A DNA stretch of 64,000 nt from Methanocaldococcus lauensis. GTDB taxonomy: Archaea; AGJL01; Methanococci; Methanococcales; Methanocaldococcaceae. Location of the stretch: assembly GCF_902827225.1 (NCBI RefSeq), contig NZ_LR792632.1, forward strand, positions 55,030 through 119,029, read 5' to 3'. Positions 18,331-27,949 of the stretch are shown piece by piece (position 1 is the first letter of the stretch; each line of letters starts with the position of its first letter). The translations under genes and the position numbers were made by a program. The notes beneath the pieces are model-generated. The model searched no databases, was not told where the DNA came from, and was given only the letters and a program-made list of their open reading frames with translations.

Positions 18331-19437
18331 ATGAGATACAAGAAAGTTCCAGTTAAAAAGATTGTTAATAAAATAATTGATGAGTGTGATGTAATTTTAT
18401 TGGTCTTAGATGCGAGAGACCCAGAGATGACAAGGAATAGGGAATTAGAAAATAAAATAAAAAGTAAGGGAAAAAAATTAATTTATGTATTAAATAAATC
18501 AGATTTAGTACCTAAGGAGATTTTAGAAAAATGGAAAAATGTATTTGGAGAAAATACTGTATTTATCTCTGCTAAAAGAAGATTGGGAACTAAAATATTG
18601 AGAGACATGATAAAAAAATCTCTAAGAGAGATGAACAAAAAAGAGGGAAAAGTTGGAATTGTTGGCTATCCTAATGTCGGAAAGTCATCTATAATTAACG
18701 CATTAACTGGAAAGAGAAAGGCATTAACTGGTTCAATTGCTGGTTTAACAAAAGGAGAGCAGTGGGTTAGATTAACAAAAAATATTAAACTTATGGACAC
18801 TCCCGGAGTCTTAGAATTGAAGGACGAGGATGACTTAGTTATAAGTGGAGCATTAAGATTAGAAAAGGTAGAAAATCCAATTCCTCCTGCCTTAAAAATC
18901 TTAAAAAGAATAGATAATTTTGATAAGTCAATAGTTAGAGAATATTTCAATATTAACTATAAAGAGATTGATGAAGAAACACTAAAAAAAATTGGTGAAA
19001 AAAGAGGTTATTTAATAAAAGGAGGGGAAGTAGATTTAGTTAGAACAGCCAGAACAATTATTAAAGAATACCAAGATGGAAAGCTCAACTATTACAAAGT
19101 AGATTTGAAGAAGTATGGACAAGATAGAAATAAGGATATTTCATTTATAACAAAGTATTTAAAAGATTTTCCATTTATTGAAGATGCTAAAATGATTATC
19201 ACTCATTTAAAAGACTTTGAAGAACTATATAAGAGAATAAAAAAACCTGTTTTAGGTTTTGAAGAAATAGATGGGAATATTGTTGTTATATCCTTTGGAG
19301 AAAAAACTAAAGATACTGGAAGGAAAAAAGTAGAAGATTTTTGTAAAAGTAAAAATATTGAGATTATTTCAAAGTTTGGAGATAAAATTGGTAATAATAA
19401 TATATATGTGGCTGTTGGGAAAAAAGTTAAAAAATAG
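18331..19437 (+). CDS. Circularly permuted GTPase (YlqF/RbgA/Nog2 type)
   Basis: The G motifs are in permuted order: G4 NKSD (55-58), G5-like SAK near 80, G1 GYPNVGKSS (112-120), then G3 DTPG (156-159). This order defines the YlqF/RbgA family of GTPases that act in large-subunit ribosome assembly. The C-terminal part (about 250-368) is an extra domain not recognised. ATG 18331 has GGTGAT four bases upstream; GTG 18322 inside that site is rejected. A ribosome assembly role is inferred from the family. Confidence 0.88.
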   Translation: MRYKKVPVKKIVNKIIDECDVILLVLDARDPEMTRNRELENKIKSKGKKLIYVLNKSDLVPKEILEKWKNVFGENTVFISAKRRLGTKILRDMIKKSLREMNKKEGKVGIVGYPNVGKSSIINALTGKRKALTGSIAGLTKGEQWVRLTKNIKLMDTPGVLELKDEDDLVISGALRLEKVENPIPPALKILKRIDNFDKSIVREYFNINYKEIDEETLKKIGEKRGYLIKGGEVDLVRTARTIIKEYQDGKLNYYKVDLKKYGQDRNKDISFITKYLKDFPFIEDAKMIITHLKDFEELYKRIKKPVLGFEEIDGNIVVISFGEKTKDTGRKKVEDFCKSKNIEIISKFGDKIGNNNIYVAVGKKVKK

Positions 19438-19457
19438 GTTGGGTATATTTAGATAAA

Positions 19458-19907
19458 TTATTGGGTGTTTTTATTATTTTTAAGAATTTCCTTTATTTCA
19501 TATAGCGTATCTTTCATCTCAATTAAAATCTTTTTATGTTCCCCTAATTCATCAAATATAAACTTAATATACTTCACTCCTTCATCCAACTTTTTATTCA
19601 ACTCTATTAAATCATCTGCCGATATTCTATTAATCCCCTCTGGGAACTCAATGTAGGTATTCAATGCCCTTTCCTCAATCTTCTCTATTTTTATAAGGTT
19701 ATCTTTTTTAGACAGTAATTCGATATACTTTTTAAAGACATCCTTTATTTCTTCATCATCAAAGTTTGCCAATATCCTAACTGTCCCATCCTTATAGTTA
19801 TATACTATGCCACTAATACCTAATGCACGCCCTAAGTTTTCTATCCTATCCCTAAATCCAACATGTTGAACTTTGCCACATATTTTTAACTCATAAGTCG
19901 TTGCCAT
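19458..19907 (-). CDS. Acylphosphatase with C-terminal helical extension
   Basis: Residues 1-90 are an acylphosphatase domain. The catalytic Arg19 in VQHVGFRDR and Asn37 in YNYKDG are both present, so hydrolysis of acyl phosphates is plausible. Residues 91-149 add a long charged helix, probably a coiled coil, that simple 90-residue acylphosphatases lack. Its gene end faces the GTPase gene, and its 5' side lies 24 bases from the decayed CRISPR repeats. I recall several such extended acylphosphatases in M. jannaschii. Confidence 0.8.
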   Translation of the reverse strand: MATTYELKICGKVQHVGFRDRIENLGRALGISGIVYNYKDGTVRILANFDDEEIKDVFKKYIELLSKKDNLIKIEKIEERALNTYIEFPEGINRISADDLIELNKKLDEGVKYIKFIFDELGEHKKILIEMKDTLYEIKEILKNNKNTQ

Positions 19908-19930
19908 ATTTTTACCTCTCTATATAACAT

Positions 19931-20142
19931 GTTTCCATCCTTGTTTTAATAAACCCATAGGGGCTTCGCCCCTATTGGTATACCCCATTTATTTTTAGTT
20001 ATTATCCTTGTTTGAATGGACAACCAATTCAAACTGTTTTAATGGACTAACGATTCAAACGCTAAAACTGTTGGAGGAAAACAGTAATTTAAAGGAAAGA
20101 ATAGCGTTTCCATCCTTATTTTAATGGACTATCGATTCAAAC
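19931..20142 (-). CRISPR. Decayed CRISPR array with one intact 37-nt repeat
   Basis: The full repeat is 20106-20142 (plus strand GTTTCCATCCTT to CGATTCAAAC, 37 nt). A 45-nt spacer-like stretch (20061-20105) separates it from a 26-nt truncated copy (20035-20060, 24 of 26 matches). That abuts a 31-nt copy (20004-20034, 26 of 31 matches), and a 20-nt 5' half lies at 19931-19950. On the minus strand the repeat starts GTTTGAATCG and ends GGATGGAAAC, the usual CRISPR polarity. This puts the leader at higher coordinates and the degenerate repeats at the trailer end. No cas gene is in the window. Confidence 0.7.
19954..19979. repeat. GC-rich palindromic hairpin inside the CRISPR remnant
   Basis: ATAGGGGC (19957-19964), a TTC loop and GCCCCTAT (19968-19975) form a perfect 8-bp stem flanked by CC and TGG. 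The same design recurs at 36142-36164. It interrupts the outermost CRISPR repeat half, so it looks like an inserted unit. Confidence 0.7.
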
Positions 20143-20560
20143 CCTACCAACTATTGCTTATTTTATACTCGAACTCCTATATAAATCTTTCTTTTAACAC
20201 TCGATTTTTCTGACTGCCTGATTATCAAAGTATTTATAAGAGTAAGAAAGGTTGTGCTAACTATTTATAAATAAAATGCACAACCATAAACAAAAATCTC
20301 AATAATTAAAAGTTATTTCATATCTTTAAAAATAAAATCAAACTTAAAATTATAAAAATAAAAACAAATAACTAAAATCTTTCAAAAATCTAAATTTTAA
20401 TCAGAAAAAATTAGTAATACTTTTTACTAATTTTCTAGTACCAAATCCAAACAACCCCTTTATAAAAGCAAGAAAGTAAAATTAATATTATTAATATGCA
20501 TATTAAAAAAGTTAATAAAATTTAAAGAAGCATAACTTATTTATATTTAAATTATAATTT
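20143..20560 (-). other. AT-rich CRISPR leader-like region
   Basis: About 420 bases without a gene follow the intact repeat. They contain an 8-bp inverted repeat, GGTTGTGC (20250-20257) and GCACAACC (20278-20285), around an A/T-rich loop. M. jannaschii is known to have long repeats of about 391-425 bp next to its CRISPR short repeats, and the length here fits such a leader. The last 35 bases (to 20595) probably belong to the hydrogenase promoter. Confidence 0.5.
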
Positions 20561-20595
20561 ATCATTAAAGATAATGATAAATTACTGGTGGCATT

Positions 20596-21039
20596 ATGAT
20601 TAAAAAAATAGCAAGAAAAAAATGTATTCATATTATGCTCGTTTATACTGGCGGATGCAATGGTTGTGATATTGAAGTAGTTAATGCAGTATTTTCTCCA
20701 TTTTACGATGCTGAACAATATAATGTTTTTTTAACTTTTAATCCAAGAGAGGCAGATATTTTAGTAGTTTCTGGATGTGTAACTAAATTTGTTGAAGAAT
20801 CCTTAAGAAAGATTTATGAAAAAATTCCTGAGCCTAAGGCAGTTGTTGCTGTTGGTTCCTGTGCGTTAATGGGTGGAGTTTATAAAAATATAGGAGGAGA
20901 TTTGGGAGTTTCTGACTTTGTTGCTGGACCTGTTGAAAATATAATTCCAGTTGATGTTAAAGTGCCTGGCTGTGCTCCAAGACCTGAAGACATTATTGCT
21001 GGAATTGCCAAGGCAATTCATAAAGTTGTTGAAGGATGA
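20596..21039 (+). CDS. ehbM: Energy-converting hydrogenase small subunit (NuoB-like)
   Basis: This 147-residue protein is homologous to the small subunit of group 4 [NiFe] hydrogenases and NuoB. Cys21 and Cys24 (GGCNGC), Cys61, Cys89 (GSC) and Cys126 (PGC) provide the ligands of the proximal [4Fe-4S] cluster. It would pass electrons between the Ni-Fe large subunit and ferredoxin at the membrane. The NuoH-like gene follows at once. The Ehb assignment rather than Eha rests on this two-gene context, so the symbol is less sure than the family. GGTGGCATT precedes the ATG. Confidence 0.8.
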   Translation: MIKKIARKKCIHIMLVYTGGCNGCDIEVVNAVFSPFYDAEQYNVFLTFNPREADILVVSGCVTKFVEESLRKIYEKIPEPKAVVAVGSCALMGGVYKNIGGDLGVSDFVAGPVENIIPVDVKVPGCAPRPEDIIAGIAKAIHKVVEG

Positions 21040-21064
21040 AATAAAATATTTTGGGGGAAATATT

Positions 21065-22033
21065 ATGATTGAAGAAGTTATTTCAATTTTAGGAATTCCT
21101 TCATTGGCGTTTGTTATATCAACATACATTCCTGGAATTCAGAGAAAGATAGAGGCAAGAATTCAACAAAGAATAGGACCAAGTATATTAGCCCCTGGAT
21201 TTTGGGCATTTTTTAAGTTTTTATTTAAAAAAGTTGATAATCCAGATGCCAATTTACCAAATTTGTATAATAGATTACCATTACTATCAATAGTTGTTTT
21301 ATGGACTATATTGGCTATAACTTCACTTACAAGTTTTCATATTCTTTCAAATGAAATAGGGATTGTAGGACTTTTAAAGTTAGAGGAAATGATGTATATA
21401 ATTCTCGGCTCTCTATCATTTTCAATTATGGGTTGGAGAATGCCTTACATAGATGAATGTAAAGGAACTCCATTTATAAAAACTTTAAAAATATCATTAG
21501 AGCAGTTAGGGGCTGTAAGATGTTTTAAAATGATAACTATAGGTTCATTTCCATTTTACTTAGCAACATTTTTACCATTTATAAATAAGCATAGTATATT
21601 TTTAAAAGATATTGTTGGAGAGCCATTTTTATTTTCATTGGGAGGAATATTTGGGGCTATATGCTATTTCATTGGGTATATTATTATGGTTAAAGAATAT
21701 CCTTTCTCAATAACTCACACTAAGGCAGATGTTATTGAGGGTCCAACAATGGAGTTAATGGCTAAGTATAGGGCATTATATTTGGCAAGTTATGAACTTC
21801 TTTTAATAACATTGGGTAGTTTATTCGCCACTTTATATTTAGGAATAGCCCCAGATGTTAGTAATCCAATAACTATAATTGAAAACTTTGCAATTGCATT
21901 AATATTCCCAATATTGGCGGCAATTGTTAGAGCATTTTCTCCTCTATTGTTATTTAAACAAATATATCCTATTTCATTTATAGCCACTCTATTTGGAGTT
22001 ATTGGATTTATATTTGCATTGTTAGGATGGTAA
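21065..22033 (+). CDS. ehbO: Energy-converting hydrogenase membrane subunit (NuoH-like)
   Basis: A 322-residue membrane protein of the NuoH/HyfC family, which links the hydrogenase module to ion translocation. The conserved loop IPGIQRKIEARIQQRIGP lies near residues 19-36 and about eight hydrophobic helices follow. I start at ATG 21065 with GGGGGAAAT upstream; the longer in-frame reading from 20951 overlaps ehbM and is not conserved in character. It converges with a feo-linked membrane protein 7 bases away. EhaJ is the alternative identity. Confidence 0.78.
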   Translation: MIEEVISILGIPSLAFVISTYIPGIQRKIEARIQQRIGPSILAPGFWAFFKFLFKKVDNPDANLPNLYNRLPLLSIVVLWTILAITSLTSFHILSNEIGIVGLLKLEEMMYIILGSLSFSIMGWRMPYIDECKGTPFIKTLKISLEQLGAVRCFKMITIGSFPFYLATFLPFINKHSIFLKDIVGEPFLFSLGGIFGAICYFIGYIIMVKEYPFSITHTKADVIEGPTMELMAKYRALYLASYELLLITLGSLFATLYLGIAPDVSNPITIIENFAIALIFPILAAIVRAFSPLLLFKQIYPISFIATLFGVIGFIFALLGW

Positions 22034-22040
22034 TTTAATT

Positions 22041-22481
22041 TTATAAAGACTTAGCAATTTTATATGGAATTATTGATAAGACTCCTAAAATTAAATATAT
22101 AGTTATATTTTTAAATAAACTCCAATTTTTCCAATCTTCAAAACCTAACAAAAATCCAATAGCATTAGATACTAAAAATAAAAAAGCAATTATTCCTATA
22201 CCCAAACCAATGATTGAAGCAGTAAATAAATAAGAAACTGCCTTTATATCTCCAATAACTGCTTTTTTTACTCCTAAAAAATAAGTTACTCCTATTGCCA
22301 ATAATGCAAATCCTCCAAATACATCTCCTACAAATAATGGAAATTCTATATTCATATTAAGTATTGAATTAGAAAAACCTATCAAAATTTCTATAAATCC
22401 TGAAGTTGAAAACAATGCTCCAAATATTAAAGATAATGCCAGTAAAGTATTTTTAACCTCTTTAATATTTTTTAGTTCCAT
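22041..22481 (-). CDS. Small membrane protein of the feo operon
   Basis: A 146-residue protein with four hydrophobic segments and short charged loops. No family is recognised. It begins 21 bases after the feoB stop on the same strand, so it is probably the third gene of feoA-feoB. This suggests, but does not show, a part in iron uptake. Confidence 0.65.
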   Translation of the reverse strand: MELKNIKEVKNTLLALSLIFGALFSTSGFIEILIGFSNSILNMNIEFPLFVGDVFGGFALLAIGVTYFLGVKKAVIGDIKAVSYLFTASIIGLGIGIIAFLFLVSNAIGFLLGFEDWKNWSLFKNITIYLILGVLSIIPYKIAKSL

Positions 22482-22502
22482 ATTTTAACACCTTTGAAAT
22501 TA

Positions 22503-24539
22503 TTAAATAACTGAAAAGAGATGCAAAATTCCTGAGCCTACTACTGTTATTATTAATGCCACAATATAAGCCAATACAAGTTCATAGATTAAAGTAAATA
22601 CTGCCCACTTCCAGCCGATTTCCTGTTTTATTACTGCCAATGTCGCCAAACAAGGGGTATATATTAAACAGAATGCCATATATGCGTAGGCTGATACTGG
22701 AGTGAATACTTTCGCTAAAATACTTACTAAATTTTCTTCTCCTACTCCATATAAGACAGCCATAGAACCTACAACTACTTCTTTTGCTATGAATCCAAAT
22801 ACTAATGCTGAACACGCTCTCCAATCCCAACCCATCGGACTAAATATTGGAGTTAAAGTTTTTCCAATAATTGCTACATAAGATTTTTCAATAAGTTGTG
22901 AATTATGTAATGCATCAACTCCTAAGAATCCTGAAGGACCATATACAGATAAAAACCAAACTAACATAACTCCAAATACTATAATAGTTCCTGCCTTCTT
23001 TAAAAAGTCATAAACTCTATCCCACGTGTTCATTAAAACTACATTTAAATTTGGGAGATGATAGGGAGGAAGTTCTACAATTAAAGGCATAGGAGAAGAT
23101 TTAAAAATAAACTTTCTAAATAAAATTGCTAAAATTAACGCTAAACACAATCCAAGAGCATACATACTTATAACAACCAAACCCTGATACTTTTGAAACA
23201 ATGCCCCTGCAAAGAAGGCATAAATTGGCAATCTTGCAGAGCAAGACATCAAAGGATTTATTATAATGGTTAAAATTCTATCTTTCTCGTTTTCTATAGT
23301 TCTCGTAGCCATAATTGCTGGGACATTACATCCAAAACCCATAACTAATGGAATTATTGCCTTTCCGGGCAAACCAAATTTGTTCATAATCCTATCTGCA
23401 ATAAATGGAATTCTCGCCATATATCCACTTTCCTCCAATAGAGAGAGAGCAAAGAACAAAAATGCCAATATTGGGAAAAATGTTAAAACTGCCCCAACTC
23501 CTGAAATAATTCCATCAGATAATAAGGAGGCAATAAATTTGTTTGGTATAGATGATTTAACAATGTCTGCTAAAACTCCAAATCCATAATTAATCATTGC
23601 AGAAAATGGAGCTGAAACATCAAAGGCAAATTTAAACAACATCCATAACATTGGAATTAACAATAAAATTCCCACTTTTTCGTCAGTTAAAACATCGTCA
23701 AGCATCTGAGTAGTTGTTAATTTTCCAGAAGTTTTCCTAACAACCTCACTGACGATTTTATCAATAATCTTATATCTTTCCTCAACTATTCCCAACTCTG
23801 ACTCTCCATATTTTTTAGCTAATTCTTCCATTATTTTATTTAAAACTGAGTTTAATTCATTCCAAACTTTGCTATTTTTTATTAGTTCTTCTATATATTT
23901 ATCTCTTTCAAGTAATTTTATAGCAAGATACTTTAAATTGTATTTTTTTAAATTTTCATCCTTTTGCAAGATAGAGACAATTTTTTTTATGTATGGCTCT
24001 AATTTAGGATATTCAATTTTAGTAAATTTTTTATTTTTTACCTCCTCTGAAATAACCTTTTTTAACTCTTCAATTCCCATCTTCTTTGCGGCGGATATTG
24101 GAACAACTCTAACCCCTAATAGCTTCTCTAATTTATTTATATCGATATTTATTCCAGACTTTTCTGCTAAATCCATTTTATTTAATGCTAACAATAGATT
24201 AGTACCTATTTCCATTAACTGTAAAGTTAAATACAGATTTCTCTCTAAAGATGTAGCATCAACTATATTAACTACTAAATCAGGTTTTTCATTTAATATG
24301 TAATCCCTTGCAACGACCTCATCAATAGAGTTGGCAGTTAAACTATAAACTCCGGGTAAATCTACAACTTTAAATTTTTTTCCATTGTATGTAAATTCTC
24401 CTTCTTTTTTTTCAACAGTTACTCCGGGCCAATTTCCTATATATACATTCTCTCCAGTTAAGGCGTTAAATAATGTAGATTTACCTACATTTGGGTTTCC
24501 AATTAAGGCAATTTCATATTTATCTTCATTATTAGGCAT
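22503..24539 (-). CDS. feoB: Ferrous iron transport protein B
   Basis: FeoB takes up Fe2+ across the membrane. The N-terminal G domain has G1 GNPNVGKS (14-21), G3 DLPG (60-63), NKMD near 119 and SAAKK near 149. The rest is a polytopic membrane region with the two Gate repeats, including GYMARIPFIADRIMNKFG and GFGCNVPAIMATR. The length of 678 residues is normal. It follows feoA by 21 bases and precedes a small membrane protein. Control by the divergent DtxR-like gene is likely. Confidence 0.95.
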   Translation of the reverse strand: MPNNEDKYEIALIGNPNVGKSTLFNALTGENVYIGNWPGVTVEKKEGEFTYNGKKFKVVDLPGVYSLTANSIDEVVARDYILNEKPDLVVNIVDATSLERNLYLTLQLMEIGTNLLLALNKMDLAEKSGINIDINKLEKLLGVRVVPISAAKKMGIEELKKVISEEVKNKKFTKIEYPKLEPYIKKIVSILQKDENLKKYNLKYLAIKLLERDKYIEELIKNSKVWNELNSVLNKIMEELAKKYGESELGIVEERYKIIDKIVSEVVRKTSGKLTTTQMLDDVLTDEKVGILLLIPMLWMLFKFAFDVSAPFSAMINYGFGVLADIVKSSIPNKFIASLLSDGIISGVGAVLTFFPILAFLFFALSLLEESGYMARIPFIADRIMNKFGLPGKAIIPLVMGFGCNVPAIMATRTIENEKDRILTIIINPLMSCSARLPIYAFFAGALFQKYQGLVVISMYALGLCLALILAILFRKFIFKSSPMPLIVELPPYHLPNLNVVLMNTWDRVYDFLKKAGTIIVFGVMLVWFLSVYGPSGFLGVDALHNSQLIEKSYVAIIGKTLTPIFSPMGWDWRACSALVFGFIAKEVVVGSMAVLYGVGEENLVSILAKVFTPVSAYAYMAFCLIYTPCLATLAVIKQEIGWKWAVFTLIYELVLAYIVALIITVVGSGILHLFSVI

Positions 24540-24560
24540 ACATTTTCACCATTTTTTAAA

Positions 24561-24782
24561 CTAAACTCTCTCAACAATTATTTTCATAGCCAAACCCTTT
24601 CCAATGGCTATATTACAGCCTCTCACTGAGACAATTACTGGACCATTCTGATTTCTGATAACCTTTAATTTACTCCCAATATTCAATCCCATACTACTTA
24701 ATCTTTGAATTACGCCAAATCCTGCATTAATACTCTTTACAATAACTGTTTCCCCTTCTTTAGCAAACGCTAACGGATACAT
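24561..24782 (-). CDS. feoA: Ferrous iron transport protein A
   Basis: An SH3-like protein of 73 residues that assists FeoB in the cytoplasm. It has the FeoA pattern GFGVIQRLSSMGLNIGSKLKV and a GCNIAIGKGLAMKI C-terminus. I use ATG 24782; GTG 24791 would add three residues. It is the first gene of the feo operon and is divergent from the DtxR-type regulator gene across about 110 bases. Confidence 0.9.
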   Translation of the reverse strand: MYPLAFAKEGETVIVKSINAGFGVIQRLSSMGLNIGSKLKVIRNQNGPVIVSVRGCNIAIGKGLAMKIIVERV

Positions 24783-24814
24783 AGTTACCACAACATTTAT
24801 ATATGATTAAAATT

Positions 24815-24830
24815 TTTAATTATAATTAAA
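24815..24830. promoter_or_regulatory. Palindrome between feoA and the DtxR-type gene
   Basis: TTTAATTATAATTAAA is a perfect 16-bp palindrome in the divergent promoter gap. It could be the operator of the metal-dependent regulator. The region is so AT-rich that chance is a real alternative. Confidence 0.35.
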
Positions 24831-24893
24831 TTTTTTAAATATGGTTAAATATTAAGTAACTATATAGGGGTATAAATACCTTTCTGTGATACT

Positions 24894-25274
24894 ATGTCTC
24901 AAAGTATTGAAGATTACTTAGAAAAAATATATATTTTTACAAAAGAAAATAAGAGACCTATAAAAACTACGGAATTAGCAAAGTTGTTAAATATAAAACC
25001 ATCAGCAGTTACAAGTATGGCACAAAAATTAAGTAAGTTAGGATATGTTGAGTATGAGCCATATATTGGAATAACATTAACAAAAAAAGGATTAGATCTT
25101 GCCAAAAAAGTTTTAGATAAACATCAAACTTTACAGACATTTTTAGAGAAATATTTAGGAATAGATAAAGAAATGGCGTCAAAAGAGGCGTGTAAATTAG
25201 AACATGCAATGTCTGATGAAGTTTTGAAAAAATTAAAGATATTTATGGAGGAACATAAGGATTTAGTTGAATAA
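24894..25274 (+). CDS. DtxR/MntR-family metal-dependent repressor
   Basis: The 126 residues contain an N-terminal winged helix (LAKLLNIKPSAVTSMAQKL near 28-46) and a dimerisation/metal domain with KHQTLQTFL and EACKLEHAMSDEV, whose His and Glu residues bind Fe2+ or Mn2+ in this family. The SH3 domain of long DtxR proteins is absent, as in MntR. Divergence from feoA makes iron uptake its likely target. TCTGTGATACT precedes the ATG. Confidence 0.88.
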   Translation: MSQSIEDYLEKIYIFTKENKRPIKTTELAKLLNIKPSAVTSMAQKLSKLGYVEYEPYIGITLTKKGLDLAKKVLDKHQTLQTFLEKYLGIDKEMASKEACKLEHAMSDEVLKKLKIFMEEHKDLVE

Positions 25275-25281
25275 TAAATAA

Positions 25282-26160
25282 TTACTCTTTCAATTTTTTA
25301 CCAATTTTTTTTCCTAATTCAACTGCCTTATTAATATCTTTTACTTTACATTTTATTTCCCCACAGGCTTTTTTTATTTTATCGTTAATAATAACCCCTG
25401 CATCTAATTTTAATAACTCATCTTTTTCATCGTAAATTGCTAATGCACCCATCGGAACGCTACATCCGCCTCCAAATTCATTTAATGCAGTTCTTTCACA
25501 AGTTGATTCTAAATAAGTTTTTTCATCATTTATTTTTTCTAATATTTTTCTTAAATTTTTGTCATCTTTTTTACATGCAACGGCAATTATTCCCTGTGCA
25601 GGGGCTGGGAGAATATTTAGCCTTTTATATTTGAAATCACTCAAATCAATTCCCAATCTTATTATTCCTGCCTCAGATAAGACAATAGCATCATATAAAC
25701 CTTCTTTTAGTTTTCTTAATCTTGTATCTACATTACCTCTAAGGAGTTTAAATTTTGCATTCTTAAATATAAACTTTAAAAAAGATCTCCTTCTTAAACT
25801 TGAAGTTCCTATAACTATTTCACTATCTTCATCAAAATCTTTATCTTTATTCCATATTAACAAATCATAGTAACTATCTCTCTCTAAAACTGCCCCAATT
25901 ATTAAGTTTTCATTCCACACAGTTGGAATATCTTTTAAACTATGAACGGCAATGTCTATCTCATTGTTTAATAATGCCAAGTCCAATTCTTTTGTAAAGA
26001 CACCAATACCAATATCAGAAAGTTTTTTATCTAAAATTTTATCTCCAGTAGTTTTTATTATTTTTATTTCAACATCATAACCTATATTTTTAAGCTTTTC
26101 AGATACTTTATTTGCTTGATATAATGCTAACTTACTCCCCCTTGTCCCTATTCTTATCAT
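25282..26160 (-). CDS. hemC: Porphobilinogen deaminase (hydroxymethylbilane synthase)
   Basis: HemC joins four porphobilinogens to hydroxymethylbilane on the way to sirohaem, F430 and corrinoids. RIGTRGSKLALYQA opens the protein, HSLKD is near 73-77, and GTSSLRR near 118-124. Cys233 in GGCSVPMGAL is the residue that carries the dipyrromethane cofactor. The 292 residues are full length. It converges with the DtxR-type gene 7 bases away and lies downstream of dph6 on the same strand. Confidence 0.95.
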   Translation of the reverse strand: MIRIGTRGSKLALYQANKVSEKLKNIGYDVEIKIIKTTGDKILDKKLSDIGIGVFTKELDLALLNNEIDIAVHSLKDIPTVWNENLIIGAVLERDSYYDLLIWNKDKDFDEDSEIVIGTSSLRRRSFLKFIFKNAKFKLLRGNVDTRLRKLKEGLYDAIVLSEAGIIRLGIDLSDFKYKRLNILPAPAQGIIAVACKKDDKNLRKILEKINDEKTYLESTCERTALNEFGGGCSVPMGALAIYDEKDELLKLDAGVIINDKIKKACGEIKCKVKDINKAVELGKKIGKKLKE

Positions 26161-26183
26161 AGTTTCCCATTTCTAATTATTAA

Positions 26184-26855
26184 TTATTCCTTATCAACCA
26201 ATTTAGCTTTTTTTATATTGTATATTCCCCATGTTTCATGCCATTCTATCTCTGCTTCAACAACTTCAATTCTCTTTTTAAAAACAGGAGAATCAAATAC
26301 AAATGTTTCTGCCTCTCCTCCTTCAAATGCCTTATGTATCCCATACTTTTCACATATCTGTAATAATCTATCAATATTATCCTTTGTTATTCTCTTTCCT
26401 AACCATTCTTTGCCTAATCCATAGGCATAAACTCCAACAATTCTCACATCGAAAAGGTCACTTACAGTTCTTAAAATCCACTCAGGATCTTTATGCCACA
26501 ATGGAGAAAAAGATTTTAATCCGAGTTCTTCACAAACTCTATCAATTCTTGATTTTTGATAGACACTTGCCACAGCCCCAGTAACAATTCCCTCAACATC
26601 TAACTTTTCCAATCCTTTTTTTAAATCTTCAACTTCTTTCTCCTTCTCTCCCTTTGTATAAATCTTTACAAGAGGAATTCCAACAGCCTTAGAACTGAGT
26701 TCAGTTAAATGCACATTTGGTATGTGGAACATATAACTTTCTTTATTCTCGCTCTCTACATTTATAAGATACTTGACATTAAAACCTTCTTTTAATGCCC
26801 AATATAATGCATAATTTGAATCTTTTCCACCTGAATATAGAACAGCAACATCCAT
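26184..26855 (-). CDS. dph6: Diphthine-ammonia ligase family (Dph6/MJ0570-type)
   Basis: A 223-residue N-type ATP pyrophosphatase with SGGKDS at residues 8-13. The middle block [26 protein letters not shown] (given in part) is the signature of the MJ0570/Dph6 family. These enzymes amidate diphthine on elongation factor 2. AGGTGAT lies before ATG 26855. hemC follows after 23 bases, so the two may be co-transcribed. Confidence 0.85.
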   Translation of the reverse strand: MDVAVLYSGGKDSNYALYWALKEGFNVKYLINVESENKESYMFHIPNVHLTELSSKAVGIPLVKIYTKGEKEKEVEDLKKGLEKLDVEGIVTGAVASVYQKSRIDRVCEELGLKSFSPLWHKDPEWILRTVSDLFDVRIVGVYAYGLGKEWLGKRITKDNIDRLLQICEKYGIHKAFEGGEAETFVFDSPVFKKRIEVVEAEIEWHETWGIYNIKKAKLVDKE

Positions 26856-26909
26856 TTATAATCACCTAAAAATATTAAAAAATAAAAATTTAAAAATAAG
26901 AATCAAAAT

Positions 26910-27935
26910 TTAAGGATGTAACCCAACATTAAACAACCCTTCTTTTTCATCAAATCCAAACATTATATTCATATTCTGTATTGCTTGCCCACTGGCTCCT
27001 TTAACTAAGTTATCTATTGCTGAAATAATAACCAATCTATTGTGTTCATCTATCTCAAACCCACCAATATCGCAGAAATTCGTTCCTCTAACCCAAGTTA
27101 ATTTAGGAATCTCTTCTGAAAATATTCTAATAAAAATTTCATCTTTATAAAATTTCTCATAAATCTTAATTATACCTTCTCTATCCAAATTTTCAACTAA
27201 AAATGTGTGTGCCGTTGTTAAAATACCCCTTGTGATTGGAGCTAAGTGAGGAGTAAATGAAACTTTAACATTTCCAAGTTTTTTTAATTCTTTTTCTATT
27301 TCTGGTGTATGCCTATGAGTTGTTATTTTATATGGGTTTATATTTTCATTTACATTAGGGAAATGGGTAGTTTCTGTTGGATTTATTCCTGCTCCACTGA
27401 CTCCAGTTTTTGAATCAAATATAATTCTCTCCTCAATAATTTTTTCTTTTACTAATGGGGCTACTGCTAAAATACATCCAGTAGGAAAACATCCGGGATT
27501 TGCTACTAATTGAGCCTCTTTTATTTCTTTTCTATGTAATTCAGGCAATCCATAGGCAATTTTTGCATCTACAAGACCCTTATGCTTTATTTTATAATAC
27601 TTTTCATACAATGATATATCTTCAAATCTGTAATCTCCACTTAAATCTATTACTTTAATTCCTCTCTCAATAAAATCTGGAACTATTTCCATTGAAGCTC
27701 CGTGTGGTGTTGCAGTAAATATTAAATCTGCGTCAATTTTATCTAAATCATTAGTAAAATATAAATTTTCATACTTTTTAATACCCTTTAAATGAGGATG
27801 AACTTTAAAAACATGTTTTCCCTCTTCTTTTCTTGAAGTTATATACTTTACCTCAACCTCCTTATGGTTTGACAACAATCTTAAGAGTTCTGCCCCTGTA
27901 TATCCAGTAGCTCCAATTATAGATACTTCAATCAT
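26910..27935 (-). CDS. argC: N-acetyl-gamma-glutamyl-phosphate reductase
   Basis: ArgC reduces N-acetylglutamyl phosphate with NADPH in arginine synthesis. It has the nucleotide loop [13 protein letters not shown] (8-20), catalytic Cys149 in NPGCFPTG and a later TPHLAP with the partner His. At 341 residues it is complete. GGTGATATT precedes the ATG. It is the last gene of a short run that also holds a winged-helix protein and a membrane protein. Confidence 0.95.
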   Translation of the reverse strand: MIEVSIIGATGYTGAELLRLLSNHKEVEVKYITSRKEEGKHVFKVHPHLKGIKKYENLYFTNDLDKIDADLIFTATPHGASMEIVPDFIERGIKVIDLSGDYRFEDISLYEKYYKIKHKGLVDAKIAYGLPELHRKEIKEAQLVANPGCFPTGCILAVAPLVKEKIIEERIIFDSKTGVSGAGINPTETTHFPNVNENINPYKITTHRHTPEIEKELKKLGNVKVSFTPHLAPITRGILTTAHTFLVENLDREGIIKIYEKFYKDEIFIRIFSEEIPKLTWVRGTNFCDIGGFEIDEHNRLVIISAIDNLVKGASGQAIQNMNIMFGFDEKEGLFNVGLHP

Positions 27936-27949
27936 AATATCACCAAAAT

